From assembly GCA_041398025.1 (NCBI GenBank), contig JAWKVM010000025.1, forward strand, positions 1-64,000: a stretch of DNA of 64,000 nucleotides. Reading direction: 5' to 3'. Under the pieces are notes generated by a model. The model saw only the letters and a list, made by a program, of their open reading frames with translations, had not been told where the DNA came from and ran no database searches. A program made the translations under genes and the position numbers. This document shows, piece by piece, positions 31,626 to 40,184 of this stretch; positions within the stretch are counted from its first letter, which is position 1, and each line of letters begins with the position of its first letter. The DNA comes from JANQPX01 sp041398025. Its GTDB lineage: Bacteria; Pseudomonadota; Alphaproteobacteria; Geminicoccales; Geminicoccaceae.

Positions 31626-33173
31626 GTGTCGGAAGAGGGCTCGTTGAGCGATATCCCCGCGATCGATCTCGCCGGCGTCACCAAGGCGTTCGGCGCCACC
31701 GTGGCCGCCGCCGAGGTCGCGTTCTCAGTCCGGCCGGGCGAGGTCCATGCCCTGCTCGGCGAGAACGGCGCCGGCAAGTCGACCATCGTCAAGCTGCTCT
31801 CCGGCCTGATCCAGCCGGATGGCGGCACCATCCGGCTGTTCGGCGAGGCGGTGCGCATCCCGAGCCCGCGCGCCGCCCAGCGTCTCGGCGTGCAGACCGC
31901 GTTCCAGGAGATGACCCTGGTGCGCGATCTGACCGTGCTCGACAACATGCTGCTGCCGAACGCGCCGATCGGCCCGCTCGGCACCATCCGCCGGCGCCAG
32001 GGCGAGCGCGCGGTCGCGGCGCATTTTTTCGCACTTGGGCTGGAAGGTGTCGATCTGCATGAGGAGGTCGGCGAGCTCGATCTGGCGCTGCAGCAGAAGA
32101 TCGAAATCGCCCGCGCGGTGTTTCGAAAGCCGCGCATCCTGCTGCTCGACGAGCCGACCTCCAGCCTGTCCGGCCGGGACATCGACTGGCTCGGACGGAT
32201 CATGGCGCGGCTGAAGGCTGATGGCGTCACCCAGCTCTTCATCTCCCACCGCCTGCCCGAGGTGCGGCGCTTCTGCGACGGCCTGACCGTGCTCAGAAAC
32301 GGCCGCGCGGTCGCCAGCCGGCGGATGGACGAGGTCGAGGATGACGAGGTCATCCGCATGATCGTCGGTCGTTCGTTGGATCAAACCTTTCCGGCCCGGC
32401 CAAACCAACCCGCCTCCGGGCCGGCCGTGCTGGAGGCTGATCAGCTCGAAGTCGGCTCGCGGCTGAGGGGGGCGAGCTTCAGCCTGAAGGCCGGCGAGAT
32501 TCTGGGCATTGCCGGGCTTCAGGGCATGGGCCAGCTCGAACTGTTCCTCGCCTGCTTCGGCATGGTCGACCTGAAGGCGGGCAGGCTCAAGGTCGATGGC
32601 AAGCCCGCAAGCATCCTCTCGCCCAAGGACGCCGTGCGCGCCGAGATCGGCATCAGCCTGGTGCCGGAGGACCGAAAGACCGAGGCGCTCTTTTTGCAGC
32701 TCACCGGCAAGCACAACGCGTCGCTTCCGGTGGTCGAGCGCTTCAGCCGCTTCGGGCTGATCGATCAGGCCGCCGAGGAGGCAGCGGTGCGCCGGGCGTT
32801 CGATCTGGTGCAGGTCGATCGCCGAGCACTCTGGACACAAGCGGGAGCGTTTTCCGGCGGCAACCAGCAAAAAATCGCGATCGCCAAATGGCTGCTCGCC
32901 GAGAGCCGGATTCTTCTGCTCTACGACCCGACCCGCGGCATCGATGTCGGCACCAAGCACGAACTCTATCTGCTGATGCGCCGCTATGCCGATGAGGGCG
33001 GTGCGGTGCTGTTCTACTCGACCGAGATCCCGGAGCTGGTCAATCTCGCCGACCGCGTCGCCATCCTCTATGGCGGACGCATCAGCGAGGAGATCGAGGC
33101 AGCCGAGCTTTCGGAGGAAAAAATCCTGCGCGCCGTGCTCGGCGGCAGCCGCGCGCTCGAGGAGGTCGCCTGA
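31626..33173 (+). CDS. Sugar-type ABC transporter ATPase (two nucleotide-binding domains)
   Basis: A protein of about 515 aa with duplicated ABC domains (RbsA/XylG type). N-half: Walker A GENGAGKST, DLALQQKIEIARA, Walker B LLLDEPTSSLS. C-half: FSGGNQQKIAIAKWL and a Walker B region reading LLLYDPTRGIDVG, where the usual Asp-Glu is Tyr-Asp. The start may be GTG at 31626 or, with a better SD (GAAGAGGG), TTG at 31644. The stop overlaps the permease start. Confidence 0.92.
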   Translation: MSEEGSLSDIPAIDLAGVTKAFGATVAAAEVAFSVRPGEVHALLGENGAGKSTIVKLLSGLIQPDGGTIRLFGEAVRIPSPRAAQRLGVQTAFQEMTLVRDLTVLDNMLLPNAPIGPLGTIRRRQGERAVAAHFFALGLEGVDLHEEVGELDLALQQKIEIARAVFRKPRILLLDEPTSSLSGRDIDWLGRIMARLKADGVTQLFISHRLPEVRRFCDGLTVLRNGRAVASRRMDEVEDDEVIRMIVGRSLDQTFPARPNQPASGPAVLEADQLEVGSRLRGASFSLKAGEILGIAGLQGMGQLELFLACFGMVDLKAGRLKVDGKPASILSPKDAVRAEIGISLVPEDRKTEALFLQLTGKHNASLPVVERFSRFGLIDQAAEEAAVRRAFDLVQVDRRALWTQAGAFSGGNQQKIAIAKWLLAESRILLLYDPTRGIDVGTKHELYLLMRRYADEGGAVLFYSTEIPELVNLADRVAILYGGRISEEIEAAELSEEKILRAVLGGSRALEEVA

Positions 33174-35239
33174 TGGCGACCGAGAGCATCGACGCGATGC
33201 CGGCGACACCGTCGAAAAAAATCCGGCTCGGCCGGCATCAGGGGCTGATCATCGCGGTGCTCGCCTTCGTGCTGCTGTTCCTGACCGTCGACTGGATCAG
33301 CCCGGGCCCTGTTTCCTATTTCGAGATCAGTTTTCTCTCAAGCGGCGGCGCGACGCTGGCGATCGCCGCCATGGGCGAGACGCTGGTCATCCTCTCCGGC
33401 GGCTTCGATCTCTCCGCGGGTGCGGTGATCTCCCTGGTCAATGTCGTGCTCGCCACCCAGATGCAGGACAGCACCGGCTCAATCCTCCTGTGGAGCTTCG
33501 CCGGCATCGGCATCGGCCTTCTGACCGGCGCGTTCAACGGCGTCTTCATCGCCTTTCTGCGCCTGCAGCCGATCGTGGTGACCCTCTCCACCATGTTCAT
33601 CGTCCAGGGCGTGACGCTGCTGGTGATGGACAAGCCCGGCGGCATGATCCCGTTCGGCCTCACCGGCCTCCTGGCCGGCGATGCCATCCCCGAGCTCCTG
33701 CCCATGCCGCTGGTCCTGCTCGGTTTCTTGCTGCTCCTCTGGCTGGTCCTGAAAAACTCGCGTCTCGGCGTCGGCATCTACGCGGTCGGCAGCGATCCGG
33801 AGGCAGCGGCCGCCGCCGGCATCGACCGGCGCCTGGTGCTGTTCCTGGTGTACACCATCGCAGGCGGTCTCTACGGGGTCGCGGGCGTGTTCATCACCGC
33901 CCAGACCGGCAGCGGCGATCCGCTCGTCGGCAACCCGATGCTGCTGCAGATCTTCGCCGCGGTGGTGGTCGGCGGCGTGCGTCTCGGCGGCGGCAAGGGC
34001 GGCCTGGTCGGCCCGGTGTTCGGCGCCTACACGCTGATGCTGGTGGTCAACATTCTCCTGGTGCTCAACGTTTCCGCCTATTACAGCACGGTCGCCGAAG
34101 GCCTGATTTTGATCCTCGCCGTGCTCGGCGCCTCGATCAGCCGGCGCTCGGCGCTGGCCCACTATCTGCGCATGGGCAGCGCCAAGCTCGCCGCCTGGCG
34201 CGCCGGCACCCTGCCGCGTCAGCGGGGAGCGGGCGCTCCCAGGCTTCGGTTCGAGGGTGGCACACGTGCCCAGGCATCGACGACCGCAGAGCCCGGATTC
34301 TTCCAGCGCCACGCGCTCACTTTGCGCTATGCCCTGCCCGCCTACGGCCTGCTGATCCTGGTGATCATCGTGACCCAGCTCGTTTCCGGCCATGCCCTGG
34401 TCAGCGGCAAATACTACAACGCGCTGATCGTGCTCGCGTCCTTCATGGCGGTGCTGGCGCTCGGCCAGGGTGCGGTGATCCTGACCGGCGGGCTCGACCT
34501 GTCCGTGCCCTGGACCATCGGCCTTGCTGGGATTCTTCTGACCGGCATGGTCGCGGGCTCGGACGTGGCGCTGGTCTACGCCCTGCCTCTGGTGCTGGCG
34601 ATCGGCGCCTTGATCGGCCTCGCCAACGGCATCGGCATCGTTTTTTTAGGACTTTCGCCGATCGTCATGACCCTTGCGACCAACGGCATTCTGCAAGGCT
34701 TCGCTTTGGTCTATAGCGGCGGCACGCCCGCGGGTTTCGCCTCGCCTTCCCTCCGCTGGTTCATGACCGGCAGCCTGCTCGGCGTTACCCCCGTGGTCTG
34801 GCTGATGGTTTTTTTCGTGCCGGCGGCGGTGCTGCTCTTGGGACGCACCGCCTTTGGCCGAAGAATCTATGGCATCGGCAACAGCCGCCGGGTGGCCGAG
34901 CTTTCGGGCATCGAGGTCGGCAAGACGCTGCTCGGCGTCTATGCGCTGTCCGGCTTTTGCGCCGCCCTCACCGGCGTCATGCTCGCAGGCTTTTCCGGCC
35001 AGGCCAGCCTCGGCATGGGCGACGACTACCTGCTGCCCTCGATCGCGGTCGTGGTGGTCGGCGGCGCCTTGATCACGGGAGGACGCGGCCACTATCTCGG
35101 CATCCTCGGCGGTGTGCTCCTGCTCACCGCCCTGCAGACCCTGCTCGCCGGCACGACGCTTCCCTACGCCACCCGCGCCATCCTGTTCGGCCTGGTGGTG
35201 CTGGGCGCGGTGATCCTCCTGCGCGAGCGTTCGAATTGA
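33173..35239 (+). CDS. Fused double permease of a sugar-type ABC transporter
   Basis: A 688-aa protein consisting of two complete BPD_transp_2 (RbsC-like) permeases in one chain: about residues 18-330 and 385-688, joined by a polar linker. Each half shows the family's GGxDLSxGA/V block (GGFDLSAGAVISL and GGLDLSVPWTIGL) and a late A/VVVVGG (VVVGGVRLGGGKGG and VVVVGGALITGGRG). Normally these are separate or homodimeric polypeptides. The single chain fixes a 1:1 heterodimer. Start ATG 33173 overlaps the ATPase stop. Confidence 0.92.
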   Translation: MATESIDAMPATPSKKIRLGRHQGLIIAVLAFVLLFLTVDWISPGPVSYFEISFLSSGGATLAIAAMGETLVILSGGFDLSAGAVISLVNVVLATQMQDSTGSILLWSFAGIGIGLLTGAFNGVFIAFLRLQPIVVTLSTMFIVQGVTLLVMDKPGGMIPFGLTGLLAGDAIPELLPMPLVLLGFLLLLWLVLKNSRLGVGIYAVGSDPEAAAAAGIDRRLVLFLVYTIAGGLYGVAGVFITAQTGSGDPLVGNPMLLQIFAAVVVGGVRLGGGKGGLVGPVFGAYTLMLVVNILLVLNVSAYYSTVAEGLILILAVLGASISRRSALAHYLRMGSAKLAAWRAGTLPRQRGAGAPRLRFEGGTRAQASTTAEPGFFQRHALTLRYALPAYGLLILVIIVTQLVSGHALVSGKYYNALIVLASFMAVLALGQGAVILTGGLDLSVPWTIGLAGILLTGMVAGSDVALVYALPLVLAIGALIGLANGIGIVFLGLSPIVMTLATNGILQGFALVYSGGTPAGFASPSLRWFMTGSLLGVTPVVWLMVFFVPAAVLLLGRTAFGRRIYGIGNSRRVAELSGIEVGKTLLGVYALSGFCAALTGVMLAGFSGQASLGMGDDYLLPSIAVVVVGGALITGGRGHYLGILGGVLLLTALQTLLAGTTLPYATRAILFGLVVLGAVILLRERSN

Positions 35240-35264
35240 CTTTTTTGCGATCGGAGATGCTGCC

Positions 35265-36056
35265 ATGACCCAGTCCGAGAAAATCGCCGGCATCAGGGAG
35301 GGGTTGCGCGTCTATGTCAGCGCCGGCGCGAACGGCATCGGCCGCAAGATCGCGGACGGCTTCATCGCCCACGGCGCCCGCGTCCTGGTCTCCGACGTCG
35401 ACCCGTCTGCGCTCGAGGATTTCAGGTCGACCCACCCCGAGCATCACGCCATCGAAGGCCATGCCGGCGTTTACGCTGATGTCACCAGCATCTTCAGGCA
35501 AGTCGGAAAAAAAATGGGGGGGCTGGATGTGCTGGTGAACAATGCCGGCATCGCCGGGCCGACCGCGGCGGTCGAGGACATCGATCCGGCCGACTGGCAG
35601 CAGACCATTGACATCAACCTCTCCGGCCAGTTTTTCGCCGCCAAGCATGCCGTGCCGCTGCTGAAGCAGGCGGGCGACGGCGCCATGATCAACATCAGCT
35701 CGGTTGCCGGGCGCCTCGGCTACGCCTATCGCCTGCCCTATGCCGCGACCAAATGGGCGATCGTCGGCATGACCGAGAGCCTGTCGATCGAGCTCGGCCC
35801 GTTCGGCATCCGCGTCAACGCGATCCTGCCCGGCATCGTCGAGGGCCCGCGCATCGACAAGGTCATCCAGGCGCGCGCCGACGAGGTCGGCCTGCCGTTC
35901 GACGAGATGCGCCAGCAATATCTCGACAAGACCGCGCTCGGCCGCATGGTCAGCCCCGTGGACATCGCCGACATGGCGCTGTTCCTGTGCTCGCCCATGG
36001 GCCGCAACGTCTCCGGCCAGGCGCTTTCGGTCTGCGGTCACGTCACCACGCTTTGA
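35265..36056 (+). CDS. Short-chain dehydrogenase/reductase
   Basis: A 263-aa SDR. The nucleotide loop is SAGANGIGR (a variant of TGxxxGIG), then NNAGIAGP, catalytic Ser in INISSVAG and YAATK (Tyr/Lys). Specificity is unknown, but the gene sits between a sugar-type importer and BKACE/SMP-30 genes, so an oxidation of a sugar-derived alcohol to a keto acid is likely. Confidence 0.9.
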   Translation: MTQSEKIAGIREGLRVYVSAGANGIGRKIADGFIAHGARVLVSDVDPSALEDFRSTHPEHHAIEGHAGVYADVTSIFRQVGKKMGGLDVLVNNAGIAGPTAAVEDIDPADWQQTIDINLSGQFFAAKHAVPLLKQAGDGAMINISSVAGRLGYAYRLPYAATKWAIVGMTESLSIELGPFGIRVNAILPGIVEGPRIDKVIQARADEVGLPFDEMRQQYLDKTALGRMVSPVDIADMALFLCSPMGRNVSGQALSVCGHVTTL

Positions 36057-36071
36057 AGGAGGGAACTGGAC

Positions 36072-37004
36072 GTGGCGAAAGCACGAAAGGTCATCATCAC
36101 CTGCGCCGTGACCGGCGCCATCCACACGCCCTCCATGTCGCCGCATCTGCCGGTGACGCCGGAGGACATCGCCGATGCCGCGATCGGCGCCGCCGAGGCG
36201 GGCGCAGCGATCGTGCATCTGCATGCGAGAAATCCCGAGGACGGTCGGCCGGACCAGACGCCGGAGGCCTTCCAGCGCTTCCTCCCGGTGATCAAGCAGC
36301 GCTCCGGCTGCGTGATCAACCTCACCACCGGCGGCGCGCCCTGGATGACCGTGGACGAGCGGGTGAAGCCCGCGGCGACGCTCAAGCCCGAGGTCGCCTC
36401 GCTCAATATGGGCTCGATGAATTTCGGCCTGTTCCCGATGCTCAACCGCTTCAAGGACTTCAAGCATGCGTGGGAGCGCGAGCATCTGGAGAACAGCCGG
36501 GACCTGGTGTTCCGCAACACCTACAAGGATATCGAATATGTCCTTCGAACCTGCGCCGAGAACGACACGCGCTTCGAGTTCGAATGCTACGACATCGGCC
36601 ATCTCTACAGCCTCGCCCACTTCCTCGACCAGGGCCTGGTGAAGCCGCCGCTGTTCGTGCAGAGCGTGTTCGGCATTCTGGGCGGCATCGGCCCGCATCC
36701 AGAAGACGTGCAGCATATGAAGAGGACGGCGGATCGACTGTTCGGCGATCAATATCGCTGGTCGGTGCTCGGCGCCGGGCGTCACCAGCTGCCGATCGCG
36801 GCCATGTCCGCGGCCATGGGCGGCAATATCCGGGTCGGCCTGGAAGACAGCCTCTGGCTCGGCGCCGGCAAGCTCGCAGCGAGCAACGCCGCCCAGGTCG
36901 AGCAGGCGGTCAAGATCATCGAAGGCCTGGGCCTCGCGGTCGCCAGTCCCGACGACGCGCGTGACATGCTCGCCCTCAAGGGCGGCGACAAGGTGGCGTT
37001 CTGA
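36072..37004 (+). CDS. Beta-keto acid cleavage enzyme (BKACE, DUF849)
   Basis: A 310-aa BKACE-family TIM barrel related to 3-keto-5-aminohexanoate cleavage enzyme. Zinc ligands His49 and His51 lie in IVHLHAR, and the late FECYDIGHL carries the conserved acidic residue. The family condenses a beta-keto acid with acetyl-CoA to give acetoacetate and a CoA ester; the keto acid here is unknown. GTG start at 36072 after an AAGGAGG. The stop overlaps the next gene's start (ATGC at 37001-37004 region). Confidence 0.9.
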   Translation: MAKARKVIITCAVTGAIHTPSMSPHLPVTPEDIADAAIGAAEAGAAIVHLHARNPEDGRPDQTPEAFQRFLPVIKQRSGCVINLTTGGAPWMTVDERVKPAATLKPEVASLNMGSMNFGLFPMLNRFKDFKHAWEREHLENSRDLVFRNTYKDIEYVLRTCAENDTRFEFECYDIGHLYSLAHFLDQGLVKPPLFVQSVFGILGGIGPHPEDVQHMKRTADRLFGDQYRWSVLGAGRHQLPIAAMSAAMGGNIRVGLEDSLWLGAGKLAASNAAQVEQAVKIIEGLGLAVASPDDARDMLALKGGDKVAF

Positions 37005-37876
37005 TGCTCAGGATCGACCTTTTGATCGACGGCCGGGATGCGCTCGGCGAAGGGCCCCTTTGGGACGTGGCCGAGCAGCGGCTCTATTGGATCGACAGCT
37101 ACGGCAAGGCGGTCTTCCGCGCCGACGCCGAGGGCAAAGGCATCGAGCGCTGGGACGTGCCGGGCCATATCGGCTCGATGTGCCTGCGAGAAGCCGGCGG
37201 CGCTGTCGTCGCGCTCCGAAACGGCTTTCATCGTCTCGATTTCGACAGCGGCGAGGTCGAGCCGATCGGCGATCCCGAAGCCGGGATCAGGCGGGCCCGC
37301 CTCAACGACGGCAAGGTCGACCGCCAGGGCCGGTTTCTCGCAGGCTCGATGGACTACGAGGAGCGCGATCCCATCTGCGGGCTCTACCGCCTCGATCCCG
37401 ATCTCACCATCACCCGGCTGGAGAGCGAGATCATCGTCAGCAACGGTCCCTGCTGGAGTCCTGACGGCGGAACCTTCTATTTCGCCGACAGCGTCAAGCG
37501 GGCGATCTACGCCTATGACTACGACATCGAGCGCGGCGACCTTCTCAGTCGGCGGCTGTTCGCCTCCTTCGAGACGCTCCGCGGCTTCCCCGACGGTGCC
37601 ACGGTCGACGAGGAGGGCTGCGTCTGGTCGGTCGAGGTGTTCAGCGGCCGGCTGATCCGCTTCACGCCGGACGGCGTGATCGACCGGATCGTCGGCCTGC
37701 CCGTCTCCAGCACGACCAGCGTGAGCTTCGGCGGCGCCGATCTGGACATCGCCTATGTCACCTCGATGGCGAGGCCGCTTGGCGGCGTCATGCCGGCGGA
37801 GCGGGAAGCGGGCGCGGTCTTCGCAATTCACGGGCTCGGCGTGCGCGGCTTGCCCGAGCCGCGATTCAAGGGATAG
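37004..37876 (+). CDS. SMP-30/gluconolactonase-family protein, copy 1
   Basis: A 290-aa six-bladed SMP-30/Gre lactonase. The metal Glu is in GEGPLWDV (about residues 13-20), with RLNDGKVDRQGRF, IVSNGPCWSPDG and FPDGATVDEEG (metal Asn and Asp) following. It hydrolyses a sugar lactone. It overlaps the BKACE gene and is followed by a paralogue. Both lie in a sugar import and oxidation operon. Confidence 0.9.
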   Translation: MLRIDLLIDGRDALGEGPLWDVAEQRLYWIDSYGKAVFRADAEGKGIERWDVPGHIGSMCLREAGGAVVALRNGFHRLDFDSGEVEPIGDPEAGIRRARLNDGKVDRQGRFLAGSMDYEERDPICGLYRLDPDLTITRLESEIIVSNGPCWSPDGGTFYFADSVKRAIYAYDYDIERGDLLSRRLFASFETLRGFPDGATVDEEGCVWSVEVFSGRLIRFTPDGVIDRIVGLPVSSTTSVSFGGADLDIAYVTSMARPLGGVMPAEREAGAVFAIHGLGVRGLPEPRFKG

Positions 37877-37891
37877 GGGAGGAACAAGCAC

Positions 37892-38767
37892 ATGCGCATC
37901 GAGGTTCTCATCGACGTCAAGACCACCCTGGGCGAGGGGCCGCTTTGGGATGTCGACGAACAGCGGCTCTATTTCATCGACAGCTTCGATGGCCGGGTCT
38001 TCCGCTGCACCGCCGACGGCCGCGAGATCCGCGCATGGGATGTGCCGGAGAAGATCGGGTCGATGTGCCTGCGGCGCCAAGGCGGCGCCATCGTCTCGCT
38101 CGCCAACGGCTTTTTCGCCCTCGATTTCGAGAGCGGTGACTGCACGCTGATCCACGACCCGGAGCCGGACAAGCCGGACAACCGCCTCAATGACGGCAAG
38201 GTCGACAAGCAGGGCCGCTTCCTCGCCGGATCGATGGACACCCAGGAGTCCGGCGGCAATGGCGCCCTCTATCGCCTGGACCCGGACCTTTCGGTCACCA
38301 GGCTCGAGGAAGGCATCGTGGTCAGCAACGGCCCCTGCTGGAGCCCGGACGGCGACGTCTTCTACTTCTCCGACACCTGGTCGAACGAGATTTCAGCTTA
38401 TGACTACGACCAGGCGACCGGCGCGATCGGGAACAAGCGCTGTCTTGCGAGCTTCGAGTCGCTCGGAGAGGGCGTTCCGGACGGTGCCACGGTCGACGCC
38501 GAGGGCTGCATCTGGAGCGCTGCGGTCTATGGCGGCAAGCTCTATCGCTTCACCCCGGACGGCGAGCTGGAGCGGCAGATCGACATGCCCGTAAAGAAGG
38601 TCACCAGCGTCAATTTCGGCGGTCCCGATCTGGACGTGCTATACGTCACCTCCATGGCGAAGCCGCCCTTGCCGCGCTTTCCCGGTGACGGCGTCCTGCG
38701 AGGCTCCCTGTTCGCGATCCACGATCTCGGTATCCAGGGTGTGCCGGAGCCGCGCTTCGCGGGTTGA
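37892..38767 (+). CDS. SMP-30/gluconolactonase-family protein, copy 2
   Basis: A 291-aa paralogue of the preceding gene, aligned end to end (GEGPLWDV, RLNDGKVDKQGRF, VVSNGPCWSPDG, VPDGATVDAEG) with clear divergence elsewhere. All metal positions are kept. It comes 15 bp after copy 1. Retention of both suggests two lactones, or two anomers or ring sizes, are handled. Confidence 0.9.
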   Translation: MRIEVLIDVKTTLGEGPLWDVDEQRLYFIDSFDGRVFRCTADGREIRAWDVPEKIGSMCLRRQGGAIVSLANGFFALDFESGDCTLIHDPEPDKPDNRLNDGKVDKQGRFLAGSMDTQESGGNGALYRLDPDLSVTRLEEGIVVSNGPCWSPDGDVFYFSDTWSNEISAYDYDQATGAIGNKRCLASFESLGEGVPDGATVDAEGCIWSAAVYGGKLYRFTPDGELERQIDMPVKKVTSVNFGGPDLDVLYVTSMAKPPLPRFPGDGVLRGSLFAIHDLGIQGVPEPRFAG

Positions 38768-39118
38768 GCCGCATCGATCGGCTCAGCTGCATGATATTAG
38801 GAATCAAACTTGACAAACTATCACTCAAAAGTGAATCAGCATTATCGAGATACACTTTGAGCTTGCAAACTGAAGTCATCATTGGGTTGGTCATTGTGAC
38901 GAAATACATATTCGGAACAGGCACGCCCGTGCATCGCTCCGAACAGAAGGATCAGCGGTGTTTGGAAAAATTGATGCAAAACCAATAACCTAGAGCAGCG
39001 GTTCGTGAGCCGTCCATATGCGCCGCTGCACTAGGCCTCCCAGCTCTCCCTTGGCCAAGGCTGCGGTTTCCTAGCCGCAAGATTTCACGCCGGAGGTCGG
39101 CGGTGCCGACGGGCTTCT
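38768..39118. other. A/T-rich intergenic island
   Basis: About 350 bp between convergent genes. The first about 220 bp are strikingly A/T-rich for this genome and contain only a short frame (38764-38988) starting inside the SMP-30 tail, with no resemblance to known proteins. The remainder is normal GC. Likely foreign or decayed DNA. Confidence 0.5.
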
Positions 39119-40054
39119 CTATTCCACCTCGCGCCTCAGCGGCTGCGCCATGCAATGCACGCCGCCGCCAGCACGCAGAAACATCGACATGTCGGGGTCG
39201 TACACCTGAAAACCCGCAGCTCGAAGCTTCGCGTTCAGGTCTTTCGCAGATGCCGTGGACAGGATGCGATCCTTGCCAAGCGCGACCACGTTGCACCCCA
39301 GCGCCATCGTCTCCTTGAAGGTGACGGGGATGATCTCGATCCCTCTTGCCTTCAGCCACGCGACGACGTCATCTTCCGTCGTGTCCAGACAGACGGCGGC
39401 GCAGTGGGCGTTCAGCATGCAGACCATCAGATCGATATGCACGTAGAACTGATCGATCGGCGCCCATTTGATCTCCCAGCCCTCGGCCGCAAACCAGCTC
39501 GCAATCTGCTCGGCAGCGACCTTCTCGCTGCGGTGGTCGGTGTAACCGAGAAGCAGAGCGCTCTCGCCGACCATGTTGAAGTCACCGCCTTCGAAATTGC
39601 CTGACGACACCATGTCGTAGATCGGTATCCCCATCTCCAGGTAGAAACGAAGGCAGGCAGCATACTCGCCGCGCCGCCTGGGGTTGGCCATCTGACAGAT
39701 GACGGCGCCGTAAGGGGTCATGAAGGACGAGTCGCGCGCATAGACCTGGTAGGGATTCGCCTCGTCGAGGGGCAGAAAATGCGTCGTCACGTCGGCTTCC
39801 GCATACGCCTCGACCATCTCCCTGTGTTGGCGCATGGCAAGCTGTTTATCGAACCGATAACCCTTGCGCTCGGTATCGCGCACGAGGCTCGACCACGCCG
39901 CGTTTTCTTCGCCCATCCATCGAAAGCCCTCCACCGGACCGAGGAGCACGTCCGTCAGCACGCCAGCTTCCGAGCGAATCCCCCAGTCGGAGAGCATCGG
40001 CGTCCCACCGCCCTCTACACGAGCCCGAAGCGGGCCGAGCATCTGACCGTTCAT
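39119..40054 (-). CDS. Amidinotransferase/arginine-deiminase-family enzyme
   Basis: A 311-aa enzyme of the guanidino-modifying (pentein) superfamily. Landmark segments are YARDSSFMTPYGAVI (Asp), GNFEGGDFNMVGE (Glu-Gly-Gly-Asp), HIDLMVCML (catalytic His-X-Asp) and the terminal GGGVHCMAQPLRR (nucleophilic Cys). It therefore acts on an amidino or guanidino compound, as deiminase, dimethylargininase-like hydrolase or amidinotransferase. The sugar-type transporter downstream of it on the same strand is 130 bp upstream in transcription order, so the two may serve one compound. Confidence 0.85.
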   Translation of the reverse strand: MNGQMLGPLRARVEGGGTPMLSDWGIRSEAGVLTDVLLGPVEGFRWMGEENAAWSSLVRDTERKGYRFDKQLAMRQHREMVEAYAEADVTTHFLPLDEANPYQVYARDSSFMTPYGAVICQMANPRRRGEYAACLRFYLEMGIPIYDMVSSGNFEGGDFNMVGESALLLGYTDHRSEKVAAEQIASWFAAEGWEIKWAPIDQFYVHIDLMVCMLNAHCAAVCLDTTEDDVVAWLKARGIEIIPVTFKETMALGCNVVALGKDRILSTASAKDLNAKLRAAGFQVYDPDMSMFLRAGGGVHCMAQPLRREVE

Positions 40055-40184
40055 CTGCCGTCTCCTCCTAATGGCACTATAGGATCGCCCGAAGCGCTCC
40101 CTGCGTCGAGAGGGAGGCGATTGCGTTTGATGTCATCTTGGGGCTCGAAGGGAACATGCCGACGCTGGCATGACGAAGAATCAA

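Noticed and set aside
38764..38988. 74-codon frame in the A/T-rich island
   Set aside because: It begins inside the preceding gene's stop region, has no ribosome-binding site, and matches nothing I know.
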